This document shows, in pieces, positions 18,160 to 25,785 of a stretch of DNA of 61,692 nucleotides. The notes below the pieces were generated by a model, which searched no databases, was not told where the DNA came from, and was given only the letters and a program-made list of their open reading frames with translations. This stretch comes from CAZMGG01 sp964565715 (GTDB lineage Bacteria > Planctomycetota > UBA1135 > UBA2386), in assembly GCA_964565715.1 (NCBI GenBank), contig CAZMGG010000016.1, positions 1 to 61,692 on the forward strand, given 5' to 3'. The stretch's first letter is position 1; the number at the start of each line of letters is the position of its first letter. The position numbers and the translations under genes are program-made.

Positions 18160-19848
18160 ATGCGCCCCCTGGTCCCGTTCGTGCTGTGTTGGCTGCTCGG
18201 CCCCGCGCTGCTGCCGGCGCAGGAGCGGCGCCCGCTGGTGGGCCAGGTGCACGATCGGGACGGCGAGCCCGTCGCCGCCCGGGTGACGCTGTTCCACACC
18301 GAGCCCAGCGACGGCAGCGGCGAACGCACCGACGTGGTGACGGTGACCGCCGACGGGCGCGGCAGGTTCGTGGCGCAGGTGCTGGCCCAGCGGGACTACG
18401 CCGCCTTCGCGCAGTCGGACACCGTCATGAGCCCGATCCTCGGCGGCGTGGCCGCGGGCGCCGACCTGACGTTGCGCCTCGACGGGCCGGTGGCCGACCG
18501 CGAGATCGAACTCCAGTGCGGCGAGGGCTGGCTGGATCGGCAGCCGCTGCGGCTCTTCGCGTTGCCCGACGCCGCGCACCTGCTGCGGGTCGCCGTGCCG
18601 TTGCAGGACGGCCGTGGCCAGGTGCCGCCGCTGCCGGGTCCGCTGAGTTTCCTGGTGGTCGACGCCGAGGGCGAGCCACTCTGGCTGCAGCAGGACGGCG
18701 ACAGCCCGCTCCGCACGGTCCGCGTGCCGCCGCCGGCCGAAGTGCCCGTGCGGGCCGAGGACGGGCAGGGCGTGCCGTTGGCCGGGGTCGCGTTGGCGGT
18801 GCGCATCGCCCCGTTCGCGGTGTCGCAGGCGGGCATGCGGCCGCTGCTGCCGGCGCTGCGGACGCCGGTCTGGCGCCGGTCCGGCGTGACCGGGGCAGAC
18901 GGCAGCCTGCGCGTGCGCGTTCCCCGCAGCGAGAGCGAGCCGATCGACCAGTTCCTGAGCAACCGCCGGCTGGAGACGGAGGTGCTGGCGACCCTGCCCG
19001 GTCATGGCGCCGCGATCGCCAGGGGCGCGGGCGCGATCACGCTCACCCTGCAGCCAGCCGCGCGTGTGCAGCTGCTGGTCGGTGGCCGGCCGCTGTCCCG
19101 ACATCCGTTGACGATGACGTCGTCACTCCGGGTCGCGCGGGTCGTGACCGACGCCGACGGATTCGTGGAACTGGAGGGCACGGCGGCCTGCACACTGGCG
19201 CCGGAGCCGGTGCCGGCGAGCGACCGCGGCGTGCCGCTGCGGGCGGTGTTGCGGCTGCTGCCGAAGCCCGGCGCGACGGTCGACCTGCAGCAGCTGCACC
19301 GGGTGCGGCTGCAGGTGCTGGACGACGCCGGCGGTCCGGCGCGCGGGCAGCCGGTGGCGTTGCTGCACGAGTCGGGCATGCACGCCGCGGGCGCGCCGAT
19401 CTGCACCGATCAGGCCGGCCGCCTGGAGGTTGGCATCGACGGGCTGGAGTGGGGGGTGATGCTGTGTGACGGCGACCGCCTGGCCTGGGCACCGCTGCCG
19501 CTGGACCGGTCGGAGCTGGAACTGACCCTGCGGCCGCTGCCGCGGCTGCGCTGCCGGGTGGTGGACCTGCAGGGCCAGCCGGTGGCCGGCGCGCGCCTGG
19601 TGCGGATGGAAGGGACCCACGGGAGCCAGAAGCAGCAGGGGTGGGAATGGGTGCTGTCGATGCTGGCCCGGTTCGGCAATCACGGCCTGATGCGCCCGCG
19701 GCGGAGCGACGCGCAGGGGCTGCTGGAGCTGCCGTTCCTGCCGCGGCCGGAGAGCAGGTTCCAGGTGCGGGTGGGATTCGGCACGGCCACGTCCGAACTG
19801 CTCCCGCTGCGCGCCGATGGTCCGTTGGTCGAGGTGGTCCTGCGCTAG
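18160..19848 (+). CDS. Secreted protein with carboxypeptidase-regulatory-like beta domains
   Basis: 562 residues with a signal peptide to about residue 20 (LLPAQE). The body is rich in short beta strands. Several stretches look like carboxypeptidase regulatory-like or Ig-like modules, for example VGQVHDRDGEPVAARVTLFH at about 26, ADGQGVPLAGVALAVRI, and CRVVDLQGQPVAGARLVRM near 470. Such modules are usually structural or binding. No catalytic motif was recognised. A good Shine-Dalgarno sequence (GGAAGGAG) precedes the ATG. It is not overlapped with its neighbours. Confidence 0.78.
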   Translation: MRPLVPFVLCWLLGPALLPAQERRPLVGQVHDRDGEPVAARVTLFHTEPSDGSGERTDVVTVTADGRGRFVAQVLAQRDYAAFAQSDTVMSPILGGVAAGADLTLRLDGPVADREIELQCGEGWLDRQPLRLFALPDAAHLLRVAVPLQDGRGQVPPLPGPLSFLVVDAEGEPLWLQQDGDSPLRTVRVPPPAEVPVRAEDGQGVPLAGVALAVRIAPFAVSQAGMRPLLPALRTPVWRRSGVTGADGSLRVRVPRSESEPIDQFLSNRRLETEVLATLPGHGAAIARGAGAITLTLQPAARVQLLVGGRPLSRHPLTMTSSLRVARVVTDADGFVELEGTAACTLAPEPVPASDRGVPLRAVLRLLPKPGATVDLQQLHRVRLQVLDDAGGPARGQPVALLHESGMHAAGAPICTDQAGRLEVGIDGLEWGVMLCDGDRLAWAPLPLDRSELELTLRPLPRLRCRVVDLQGQPVAGARLVRMEGTHGSQKQQGWEWVLSMLARFGNHGLMRPRRSDAQGLLELPFLPRPESRFQVRVGFGTATSELLPLRADGPLVEVVLR

Positions 19849-19878
19849 TCCGGACTGCGCGTTCCGTGGTGACGCCGT

Positions 19879-19884
19879 TATCCT
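19879..19884 (+). promoter_or_regulatory. Putative -10 hexamer (TATCCT), leaderless spacing
   Basis: TATCCT ends 8 bases before the ATG of the selenoprotein gene. No Shine-Dalgarno sequence is visible between the hexamer and the start codon, so the mRNA may begin at or near the ATG. Confidence 0.45.
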
Positions 19885-19892
19885 CGGCCGCC

Positions 19893-20963
19893 ATGCGGAC
19901 CATCCTGCCGATCGGCCTCGTCGCGCTGGCCGCCCTGCCGGCGCAGGAGGCCTCGCCCGTCGAATACGGCGCCGTGCCGTGGCTGCGCGACTTCGCCGCC
20001 GCCGAGGCCCAGGCCAAGGCAAGCCAGCAGCCGCTGCTGGTGCTGTTCCAGGAGGTGCCGGGTTGAAGCACCTGCCGTGACTATGGGGCTCAGGTGCTGA
20101 GCCACCCGCTGATCGTCGAGGCCATCACCGCGCACTTCACGCCGGTGTGCGTGCACAACAACAGCAAGGACGACGCCGATGCGCGCCTGCTGCAGCAGTT
20201 CGAGGAGCCGGCCTGGAACAACCCGGTGGTGCGCATCCTCGACGGCGCGCGCCGGGATCTGGCGCCGCGCAACGACAAGGGCTGGACCGCGGCCAGGCTG
20301 CTGGCGCAGATGGTGACGGCGCTGGAGGCGGCGAAGCGGCCCGTGCCGGACTGGCTGCGGCTGCTGCGCGACGAGGAACAGGGCCGGAACGGCGAGACCG
20401 CGCGGGCCCTGTTCGCGATGGCTTGATTCTGGGAAGGCGAGGCCGAGTTCGGCCTCCTCGACGGCGTGCTGGCGACCACCGCCGGCTGGCTCGGCAAGCA
20501 CGAGGTCGTCGACGTGCGCTTCGATCCGCGGGTGCTGCCGTTCGCCAGGCTGCTGGAGTTCGCGCAGCAGACCGGCTGCGACCGGATGGTATGGACCACC
20601 AGCGCGAGCCAGCAGGAACACGCCGCCGCGGTGCTCGGCGAACGGGCGGTGCCGCTGGGCGAAGAGCCGAAGCCCGACCATGAGCCGAAGTACTACCTGC
20701 TGCAGCAGCTGCTGCGGCACGTGCCGATGACCGGGCTACAGGCGGCCCGCACCAATGCCCTGCTGGCGCCGACCCGCAAGGGCTACGCGGTGACCGGCGG
20801 CCTGCCCGGCGAGGATCGCCTGCGGTTCCTGTCGCCGGGCCAGCGGGAACTCGTCAAGGTCGTCGGCCGCGACGTCGGCGAGCACTGGCCGGTGCTGGTG
20901 GACCGGCCGTTCCTCGAGGCGTGGGCGGCGTTCGAGCGGGTCCGGGCCGCGCGCCGGCGGTGA
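19893..20963 (+). CDS. Predicted exported selenoprotein: VPGUxT thioredoxin-like domain fused to MsrA-like domain, two selenocysteines
   Basis: 356 residues if TGA at 20064-20066 (residue 58) and 20424-20426 (residue 178) are read as selenocysteine (U). A signal peptide covers about 1-18 (ALPAQ). The first domain (about 25-160) is thioredoxin-like, with U in VPGUSTC at the CxxC-type redox position. The second (about 172-356) resembles methionine sulfoxide reductase A: AMAUFWEGE replaces the GCFW active site and is followed by MsrA-like GVLATTAGWLG and EVVDVRFDP. Homology is continuous in one frame across both TGA codons, and the natural stop is TGA at 20961-20963. Each UGA is followed by a perfect stem-loop. 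A thioredoxin-like protein family with VPGUxT is known; this double-U fusion is the unusual part. Likely role: periplasmic redox or methionine sulfoxide repair. The gene overlaps thiE by 4 bases. Confidence 0.88.
20067..20098 (+). promoter_or_regulatory. Candidate bacterial SECIS element 1
   Basis: Immediately after UGA 20064-20066, AGCACCTG (20067-20074) pairs perfectly with CAGGTGCT (20091-20098). An inner CC/GG pairing can leave the apical loop GTGACTAT (20077-20084). In bacteria a hairpin just downstream of UGA binds SelB and directs selenocysteine insertion. The loop is closer to the UGA than in classic fdhF, so the exact active fold is uncertain. Confidence 0.6.
20439..20456 (+). promoter_or_regulatory. 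Candidate bacterial SECIS element 2
   Basis: GAGGCCG (20439-20445) pairs with CGGCCTC (20450-20456) around loop AGTT. The stem is 7 base pairs, with the loop starting 20 bases after UGA 20424-20426. That distance, and a G within the first two loop bases followed by U, fit the known bacterial SECIS pattern well. Confidence 0.7.
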
Positions 20964-21622
20964 CGCCGACGGGGGACATCTGCCCGCTGGTCTGGGTGAG
21001 CGATGGCCGCGGCGATGCCGGGCGGTTGCGGCGGCTGGCGGTGCTGGCGGTGCGCGGCGGTGCCAGCGCGGTGCAGGTGCGCGAGCCGGACCTGACCGAG
21101 GCGCAGCTGGCGGCGTTGTGCCGGGAGCTGCGGCCGGAACTGCGCGCGCTGGGAGCCCTGCTGCTGGTGAACGGTCCCGTGGCGGTGGCGCGGGCGCACG
21201 GCGACGGCCTGCAGGCCACGGCGCGCAACCGGCCCTGGCGGGAGCTGCGGGCGCGGCTCGGGCCTGGGCAGATGCTGGTGGCTTCGGTGCACTCGGCCGC
21301 CGAACTGGCGGAAGCGGCGGCGGTGGGCGCCGACGCCGCCGTGCTGGCGCCGGTGCTGCCGACGGCCTCGAAGCCCGGCGCGCCGGCCCTCGGGCTGGCC
21401 CAGGCCCAGGCGCTGACCGCCGGCAGTCCGTTGCCGGTGCTGTGGCTCGGCGGCATCGATGCCGGCGCGGCCCGCACGATCGCCGCGCTGCCGGGGCCGG
21501 GTCGGCCGGTGGGCATCGCCGTGCTGTCGGCGATCGCCGGGGCCGCCGATCCCGAGGCGGCGGCGCGGGAGCTGCGCGGCATTGTCGCGGCGCTCGGCCG
21601 GTGCCACACTGCCGGGCCATGA
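20960..21622 (+). CDS. thiE: Thiamine phosphate synthase (ThiE/TenI family)
   Basis: 220 residues, TIM-barrel type. Motifs include VQVREPDL near residue 36, VASVHSAAELAEA, the phosphate-binding region APVLPTASKPG, and LWLGGIDAG. ThiE couples hydroxymethylpyrimidine diphosphate with the thiazole phosphate to give thiamine phosphate. GTG overlaps the selenoprotein stop as GTGA. TenI (aminase regulator) cannot be excluded by eye, but the nearby thiL, which acts on the ThiE product, supports ThiE. Confidence 0.82.
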   Translation: MTPTGDICPLVWVSDGRGDAGRLRRLAVLAVRGGASAVQVREPDLTEAQLAALCRELRPELRALGALLLVNGPVAVARAHGDGLQATARNRPWRELRARLGPGQMLVASVHSAAELAEAAAVGADAAVLAPVLPTASKPGAPALGLAQAQALTAGSPLPVLWLGGIDAGAARTIAALPGPGRPVGIAVLSAIAGAADPEAAARELRGIVAALGRCHTAGP

Positions 21623-22074
21623 GCGAGCCCGCGTCCGCGCCCGACGTACCGCCGAAGCGCCCCGTGCCGGCAGCCCCGAGCCTGCGCGCCGCGCGTTTCG
21701 TCCGGCGGGCGATGCTGCCGTTCGCCATCGTCTGCGGCGTCGTGCTGTGGTGGTGTTTCGGCGTGCTGCGGGTGCCGCAGGGCATGGACACCACGCCCGA
21801 GGCGCCGCCGGGGTCGGTCTGCATCATCGACAAGCGGCAGGGCAGCGCGCAGCCGGGCAAGCTGGCCTTCGTCGATCTGCCGGCGGGCGGGACGCTGCTG
21901 TCGCGCATCACCGCCCGGGACGAACGGGGCCTGCTGACCCTGACCAACGATCGCGCCCAATCGCAGCTGCCCGACAGCCGGACCCTGGGGCCGCTGCCGG
22001 TGGCGAGGGTGCGCGGCACGGTGCTGGTGGTGCTGCTGCCGGAGGCCGCGGCGGAGCTGCCCCGTGCGAAGTGA
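21619..22074 (+). CDS. Single-pass membrane protein resembling signal peptidase I (S26), probably inactive
   Basis: 151 residues. One membrane helix spans about residues 34-50 (MLPFAIVCGVVLWWCFG) and is followed by a short S24/S26-like beta domain (RVPQGMDTTPEAPPGS, LSRITARDE). In true signal peptidases the Ser nucleophile sits in a GxSMxPT motif. Here the corresponding position reads QGMDTTPEA with no clear Ser, and no obvious Lys partner was found. It overlaps thiE (ATGA) and thiL (11 bases), so it is co-translated with thiamine genes. Fold assignment is tentative. Confidence 0.6.
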   Translation: MSEPASAPDVPPKRPVPAAPSLRAARFVRRAMLPFAIVCGVVLWWCFGVLRVPQGMDTTPEAPPGSVCIIDKRQGSAQPGKLAFVDLPAGGTLLSRITARDERGLLTLTNDRAQSQLPDSRTLGPLPVARVRGTVLVVLLPEAAAELPRAK

Positions 22075-22987
22075 ACGGGCGTTCACCGCCGGGCTGGGGC
22101 GGTTCTTCGGGCCGGTGCCGGGTGCGCTGGTCGGCATCGGCGACGACGCCGCCGTGGTGCGCAACCGCGGCGCGGCCAGCGTGCTCTGCTGTGACCCGGT
22201 GGTGGAGGGCGTGCACTTCGACGCCAGCGCGTCGCCGTTCGCAGTGGGCCGGAAGGTGGTGAACCGCAACCTGTCCGATCTGGCGGCGATGGGGGCGGAG
22301 CCCGACTGGCTGCTGGTGTCGCTGGTGCTGCCTCGGCGGTATCCCGAAGCGAGGCGCGGGGCGCTGCTGCGCGGCATCCGGCAGGCGGCGCGGGCCGGCG
22401 GCTGCGCGGTGGTGGGCGGTGACGTGGCGGTGGGCGATGGCCCGCTGGTGGTCACGGTGAGCGCGGGCGGGCATCTGCCGCGAGGCCGCCGGCCGCTGCG
22501 GCGCGACGCGGCCCGGGCCGGCGACGCCTTGCACGTGAGCGGGGCGCTCGGTGGCAGCCGGCTGGGCCGGCACCTGACCTTCACGCCGGCGCTGGCCGAG
22601 GGCCGCTGGCTCGCCGGGCAGGCGCCGCCGGTCGGCGCCTGCATGGACGTGAGCGACGGACTGCTGCTCGACCTGGCGACCATGCTGCAGGCGTCGGGCG
22701 GACTCGGCGCCGAACTGGACGAGCGGGCGATCCCGGTGAGCCAGGCCGCCCGGCGGCTCGGCGGCGGCGACCGGGAACAAGCGCTGCGGCACGCGCTGGG
22801 CGACGGCGAGGACCATGTGCTCCTGTTCACCGTGCGCCGTGGGCAGGCACTGCCGGCGGGTGGGCCGTTGCCTGCGTTGGCCCGCCGCCCGCTCGGCCGG
22901 GTCGTGCGGACGCCGGGCCTGCGGCTCCTGCGGCGCGACGGTTCGGTGACGCCGCTGCAGCCCGAGGGCTTCCAGCATGACCTCTGA
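22064..22987 (+). CDS. thiL: Thiamine-monophosphate kinase
   Basis: 307 residues, GTG start. Family motifs are the N-terminal GIGDDAAVV, the metal-binding DPVVEGVHFD, NRNLSDLAAMGAEP, GGDVAVGDGP and MDVSDGLLLDL. ThiL phosphorylates thiamine phosphate to the active cofactor thiamine diphosphate. It overlaps the genes on both sides by 11 bases. A SelD-type selenophosphate synthetase was considered, since this superfamily includes SelD and PurM, but the motifs fit ThiL. Confidence 0.92.
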   Translation: MRSERAFTAGLGRFFGPVPGALVGIGDDAAVVRNRGAASVLCCDPVVEGVHFDASASPFAVGRKVVNRNLSDLAAMGAEPDWLLVSLVLPRRYPEARRGALLRGIRQAARAGGCAVVGGDVAVGDGPLVVTVSAGGHLPRGRRPLRRDAARAGDALHVSGALGGSRLGRHLTFTPALAEGRWLAGQAPPVGACMDVSDGLLLDLATMLQASGGLGAELDERAIPVSQAARRLGGGDREQALRHALGDGEDHVLLFTVRRGQALPAGGPLPALARRPLGRVVRTPGLRLLRRDGSVTPLQPEGFQHDL

Positions 22988-23471
22988 ACACCGGGCCGAG
23001 GTCGACCTGCCGGGTCCGGCTGCCACCCGGGCACTCGGCCGGTGGCTCGGCGAACGGCTGCGGCCGGGCCAGGTGCTGGGCCTGGTGGGCACCCTGGGCG
23101 CCGGCAAGACCCTGCTGGCGCAGGGCCTCGCCGAGGGGCTCGGCCTCGACGATCCGGGGGCCGTCTGCAGCCCGACCTACCTGCTGGTGATCGAGCACCC
23201 GGGGCCCGTGCCCCTGCTGCACGCCGATGCCTACCTGCCGCAGAAGCTGGCGGGCTTCCTGCGCGACGGCGGCCTCGACTACCTGACCGACCGGAACGCC
23301 GTGGTGGCGGTGGAATGGGCGGATCGGGTCACCGGCTTCCTGCCGCCGGACACCCTCTGGCTGCATCTCGACGAGCCCACCGGGGGCGGCCGCCGGGCCG
23401 AACTGCGCACGAGCGCGCCGGAGGGCTGTCCCTGGCTCGCCGACCTGCCGAGAATGTTCCCTGGCGACTGA
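22977..23471 (+). CDS. tsaE: tRNA threonylcarbamoyladenosine biosynthesis ATPase TsaE
   Basis: 164 residues, typical length. P-loop GTLGAGKT lies at 38-45. It is followed by the family sequence SPTYLLVIEH, the HADAYLP region, and VVAVEWADR near the end. TsaE is the ATPase that works with TsaB and TsaD to make the t6A modification of tRNAs reading ANN codons. ATG overlaps thiL by 11 bases. It is the last gene of the operon that begins with the selenoprotein. Confidence 0.92.
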   Translation: MTSEHRAEVDLPGPAATRALGRWLGERLRPGQVLGLVGTLGAGKTLLAQGLAEGLGLDDPGAVCSPTYLLVIEHPGPVPLLHADAYLPQKLAGFLRDGGLDYLTDRNAVVAVEWADRVTGFLPPDTLWLHLDEPTGGGRRAELRTSAPEGCPWLADLPRMFPGD

Positions 23472-23488
23472 ACCGGAGCGGCTCCGGT
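23472..23488 (+). terminator. Small hairpin after tsaE
   Basis: ACCGGAG (23472-23478) pairs with CTCCGGT (23482-23488) around loop CGG, directly after the tsaE stop. No T-run follows, so it may be a weak terminator or an RNA-stability hairpin before the sigma-factor gene. Confidence 0.35.
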
Positions 23489-23506
23489 CCGTTGCCTCTG
23501 CCCGTC

Positions 23507-24148
23507 ATGTCCCGGAAACGTCCCGAACCGGCTCCTGAACCGACCCTGGCGGCCGATGCCGACGATCTGCTGGCCCGGTTCCGCGCCGGGGATCGGGGCG
23601 CCTTCCGGCTGCTGGTGGAGGAGTACCAGCCGCGGATGGTGCAGTTCTTCTACCGGCTCTGCTGGGATCGCGACCGGGCCGAGGACCTCACCCAGGACCT
23701 GTTCATCAAGCTGCTGCAGGGCAGCCGGCGCTACCAGGCCCAGGGCAAGCTGGCCACCTTCGTCTACCGGGTCGCCACCAACCTGTGGATCGACCACTAC
23801 CGGGCGATGCGGCCGAGCCGGCGGCTGTTCAGCCTCGACCAGCCGACCCTGCCCGAGCCGATGGACGTGGCCGGAGCGGCGATGTCGCCGCCGGATGCCG
23901 CCAGCCTCGACGAGGAGAAGGTCGCGCTGCGGCGGGCGCTGGAGACCCTGACCGAGCCGCACCGGCTGGTGTTCGAACTGGCGGTCTACCAGCAGCGGCC
24001 CTACGCCGAGATCAGCGAACTGCTGGGCATCCCCGTCGGCACCGTGAAGTCGCGGATGCACAACACCGTGCAGGCCCTGCGCCAGGCGCTTGCGGCCCAC
24101 GTCGCGGCCGAGAACGGCGCGGGCCCCGGCCGGGTGATGGGCGCGTGA
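23507..24148 (+). CDS. ECF-type RNA polymerase sigma factor
   Basis: 213 residues. Region 2 (about 20-95) contains EEYQPRMVQFFYRLCWD, the AEDLTQDLFIKLLQ core-binding helix and TFVYRVATNLWIDHYR. Region 4 (about 135-190) contains TEPHRLVFELAVYQQRPYAEISELL and the GTVKSRMHN helix-turn-helix. No region 3 is present, as expected for group 4. The following gene encodes a protein with one membrane helix that probably restrains it. The promoter set it controls is unknown. Confidence 0.92.
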   Translation: MSRKRPEPAPEPTLAADADDLLARFRAGDRGAFRLLVEEYQPRMVQFFYRLCWDRDRAEDLTQDLFIKLLQGSRRYQAQGKLATFVYRVATNLWIDHYRAMRPSRRLFSLDQPTLPEPMDVAGAAMSPPDAASLDEEKVALRRALETLTEPHRLVFELAVYQQRPYAEISELLGIPVGTVKSRMHNTVQALRQALAAHVAAENGAGPGRVMGA

Positions 24149-24178
24149 GGCAGGACGCGAGAGAAGCGTGAGGACGAA

Positions 24179-25714
24179 GTGAAGGACCACGCCAGGGAAG
24201 ACGGGCAGCCCGACGACCTGCAGCCCATCGACTGGCTGCTGGGCGAGGGCGAGGCCGCCGAACGGGTGGCCTTCGAGCGGCGCACCGAGCAGGATCCGTT
24301 GCTGGCCCTCGAGGTTCTCGAGACGGTGCTGTTCGTCGACCGGCGGCGCGGCCGGCGGCTCGACCTGGGCGCCGGTCGGGCCCGACCGGGTCTGCGCCTC
24401 GAGCAGGCCGCGCGCCCGGCGCGGCGCCGCGCCGGCCGCCAGCGACCGGCCCTGCGCTGGTGCGACTACGCCGTGGCGGCGGCCGCGGCGGCGCTGGTGC
24501 TGGGCCTCCTGTGGTGGCTCGGGCCTACCGGCGAGCGGCAGCGGGCCGGCGCCGAGCCGGCGATCACCGCGCGCGTCGGTTACCCCGACGTCTACCGCCC
24601 GGCCCCGCGTGACTACGGCCCCCTGCCGGACGAGGTGCAGGCCGAGGCGGCGACGCAGCCGGCCGGCGACGGCTTCGCGCCGCCGTTCAGCCCGAACAAC
24701 GAGCCGCGCCTCTACGCGGCGCTGGAACGCTTCGCCGATCGCCAGCCGCCGGATCCCCTGCGCGGCTGGCTGCAGCCCAGCAACGCGTTGGCGCTCCTGC
24801 GGGTGGAGGCCGAACTGCGCGGTTCCGCCGAGATCCGCCGCGCCGCGCTGCTGCGCAACGGCGGCAACCCCGACGTCGACGACCGCGTGCAGCAACTCGC
24901 CGCCGAGGTCGCCGAGCCCCTGCGGGCCGCCCTGCGGCGCGCCCAGGACGAGCCCGCCACGGCCGACGTGCGGGCGCTGGCGCTGGGGCTCCGCGCCCTG
25001 CTCGCGGCCGGCTGCACCAGCGCCAACGGCGAGCACGCCGGTCTGGTGGTGGAGACCCGGGACGCGCTGGTCACAGCGGTCACCCGCAGCCGCACCGCCG
25101 ATGGCATCACCACCTTCGTGCTGCGCGACGGCGAACTGGCCTCGGCCCTGGCGGCGCTGGCAGAGCCCGGCCTGTTCGGCGGCAGCGCGCTGGTCGCCAT
25201 CGTGCAGGCCCACGGCGAACGGCTGGTGCAGGAGACCCTCACCGCCCGCGGCCGGCCTGGCCTGCTGGCCTGGAGCACACCGCTCGGCAGCCTCGCCGAT
25301 GCCGGTCGCGTGCTGGCGATGCTGCCGGCGTTCGGCGTCGATGCCGAGGGTGCCTTCCGGGTGCGGCGGCTGGTGGCGGCTCACCTGCAGGAACGCCGCC
25401 AAGTCTCGGATCACCCGGAGGTGCTCGCCGCCACCCTGTATGGCGTGGTCGACCTGATCGATCGCGACGAGTGGGAGGGCGAACTGCGGCGCTGGCGGCC
25501 GACCGCGCTGCTGCCGGACTTCGAGGCGCTGCACCACCTGGCCTGGAGCCGCGAGCCCGGCAGCGCCGGCTGGACACGGTTCCAGCGCGAGCTGCGGCGG
25601 GTGGCGGCCACGCCGACGCCGGCCGGGCTCACCGACCGGGCGGCGCTGCTGATGAGCCTCGCCACCGACTTCGCCGCGCCGGGCGTGGCCAACCTGGCCG
25701 TGCTGGCCGACTGA
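24179..25714 (+). CDS. Probable membrane anti-sigma factor with large extracytoplasmic domain
   Basis: 511 residues, GTG start with a GAGGA site just upstream. The N-terminal cytosolic part (about 1-95) has the WLLGEGEAAERVAFE pattern common at anti-sigma N-termini. No HxxxCxxC zinc motif is present. One membrane helix lies at about 97-114. The remaining 400 residues are helical, of HEAT/TPR-like composition, and would lie outside the membrane. Its position 30 bases after an ECF sigma gene supports the role. A sensing function for the outer part is inference. Confidence 0.7.
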   Translation: MKDHAREDGQPDDLQPIDWLLGEGEAAERVAFERRTEQDPLLALEVLETVLFVDRRRGRRLDLGAGRARPGLRLEQAARPARRRAGRQRPALRWCDYAVAAAAAALVLGLLWWLGPTGERQRAGAEPAITARVGYPDVYRPAPRDYGPLPDEVQAEAATQPAGDGFAPPFSPNNEPRLYAALERFADRQPPDPLRGWLQPSNALALLRVEAELRGSAEIRRAALLRNGGNPDVDDRVQQLAAEVAEPLRAALRRAQDEPATADVRALALGLRALLAAGCTSANGEHAGLVVETRDALVTAVTRSRTADGITTFVLRDGELASALAALAEPGLFGGSALVAIVQAHGERLVQETLTARGRPGLLAWSTPLGSLADAGRVLAMLPAFGVDAEGAFRVRRLVAAHLQERRQVSDHPEVLAATLYGVVDLIDRDEWEGELRRWRPTALLPDFEALHHLAWSREPGSAGWTRFQRELRRVAATPTPAGLTDRAALLMSLATDFAAPGVANLAVLAD

Positions 25715-25785
25715 GCCGCCGCGGCCGGCGGGATTCCGCTGGGCACCGCTCCGGCGAACGGGTACCACCTTGCGGCTTGCCGACC

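Noticed and set aside
20064..20426. Reading the selenoprotein region as a frameshifted pseudogene or three separate small genes.
   Set aside because: The frame never shifts, both interrupting codons are TGA (never TAA or TAG), both fall at catalytic Cys/Sec positions, and both are followed by perfect hairpins. No fragment has its own start signal.
20064..20426. UGA generally reassigned to an amino acid in this organism.
   Set aside because: Many intact genes here (for example uvrA, tsaE, thiL, galE) end at TGA exactly where their families end, so UGA is a normal stop.
22064..22987. SelD (selenophosphate synthetase) as identity of the gene near the selenoprotein.
   Set aside because: The motifs (GIGDDAAVV, DPVVEGVHFD) and length match ThiL, and thiE lies next to it. 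No Sec/Cys-Lys SelD active site is present.
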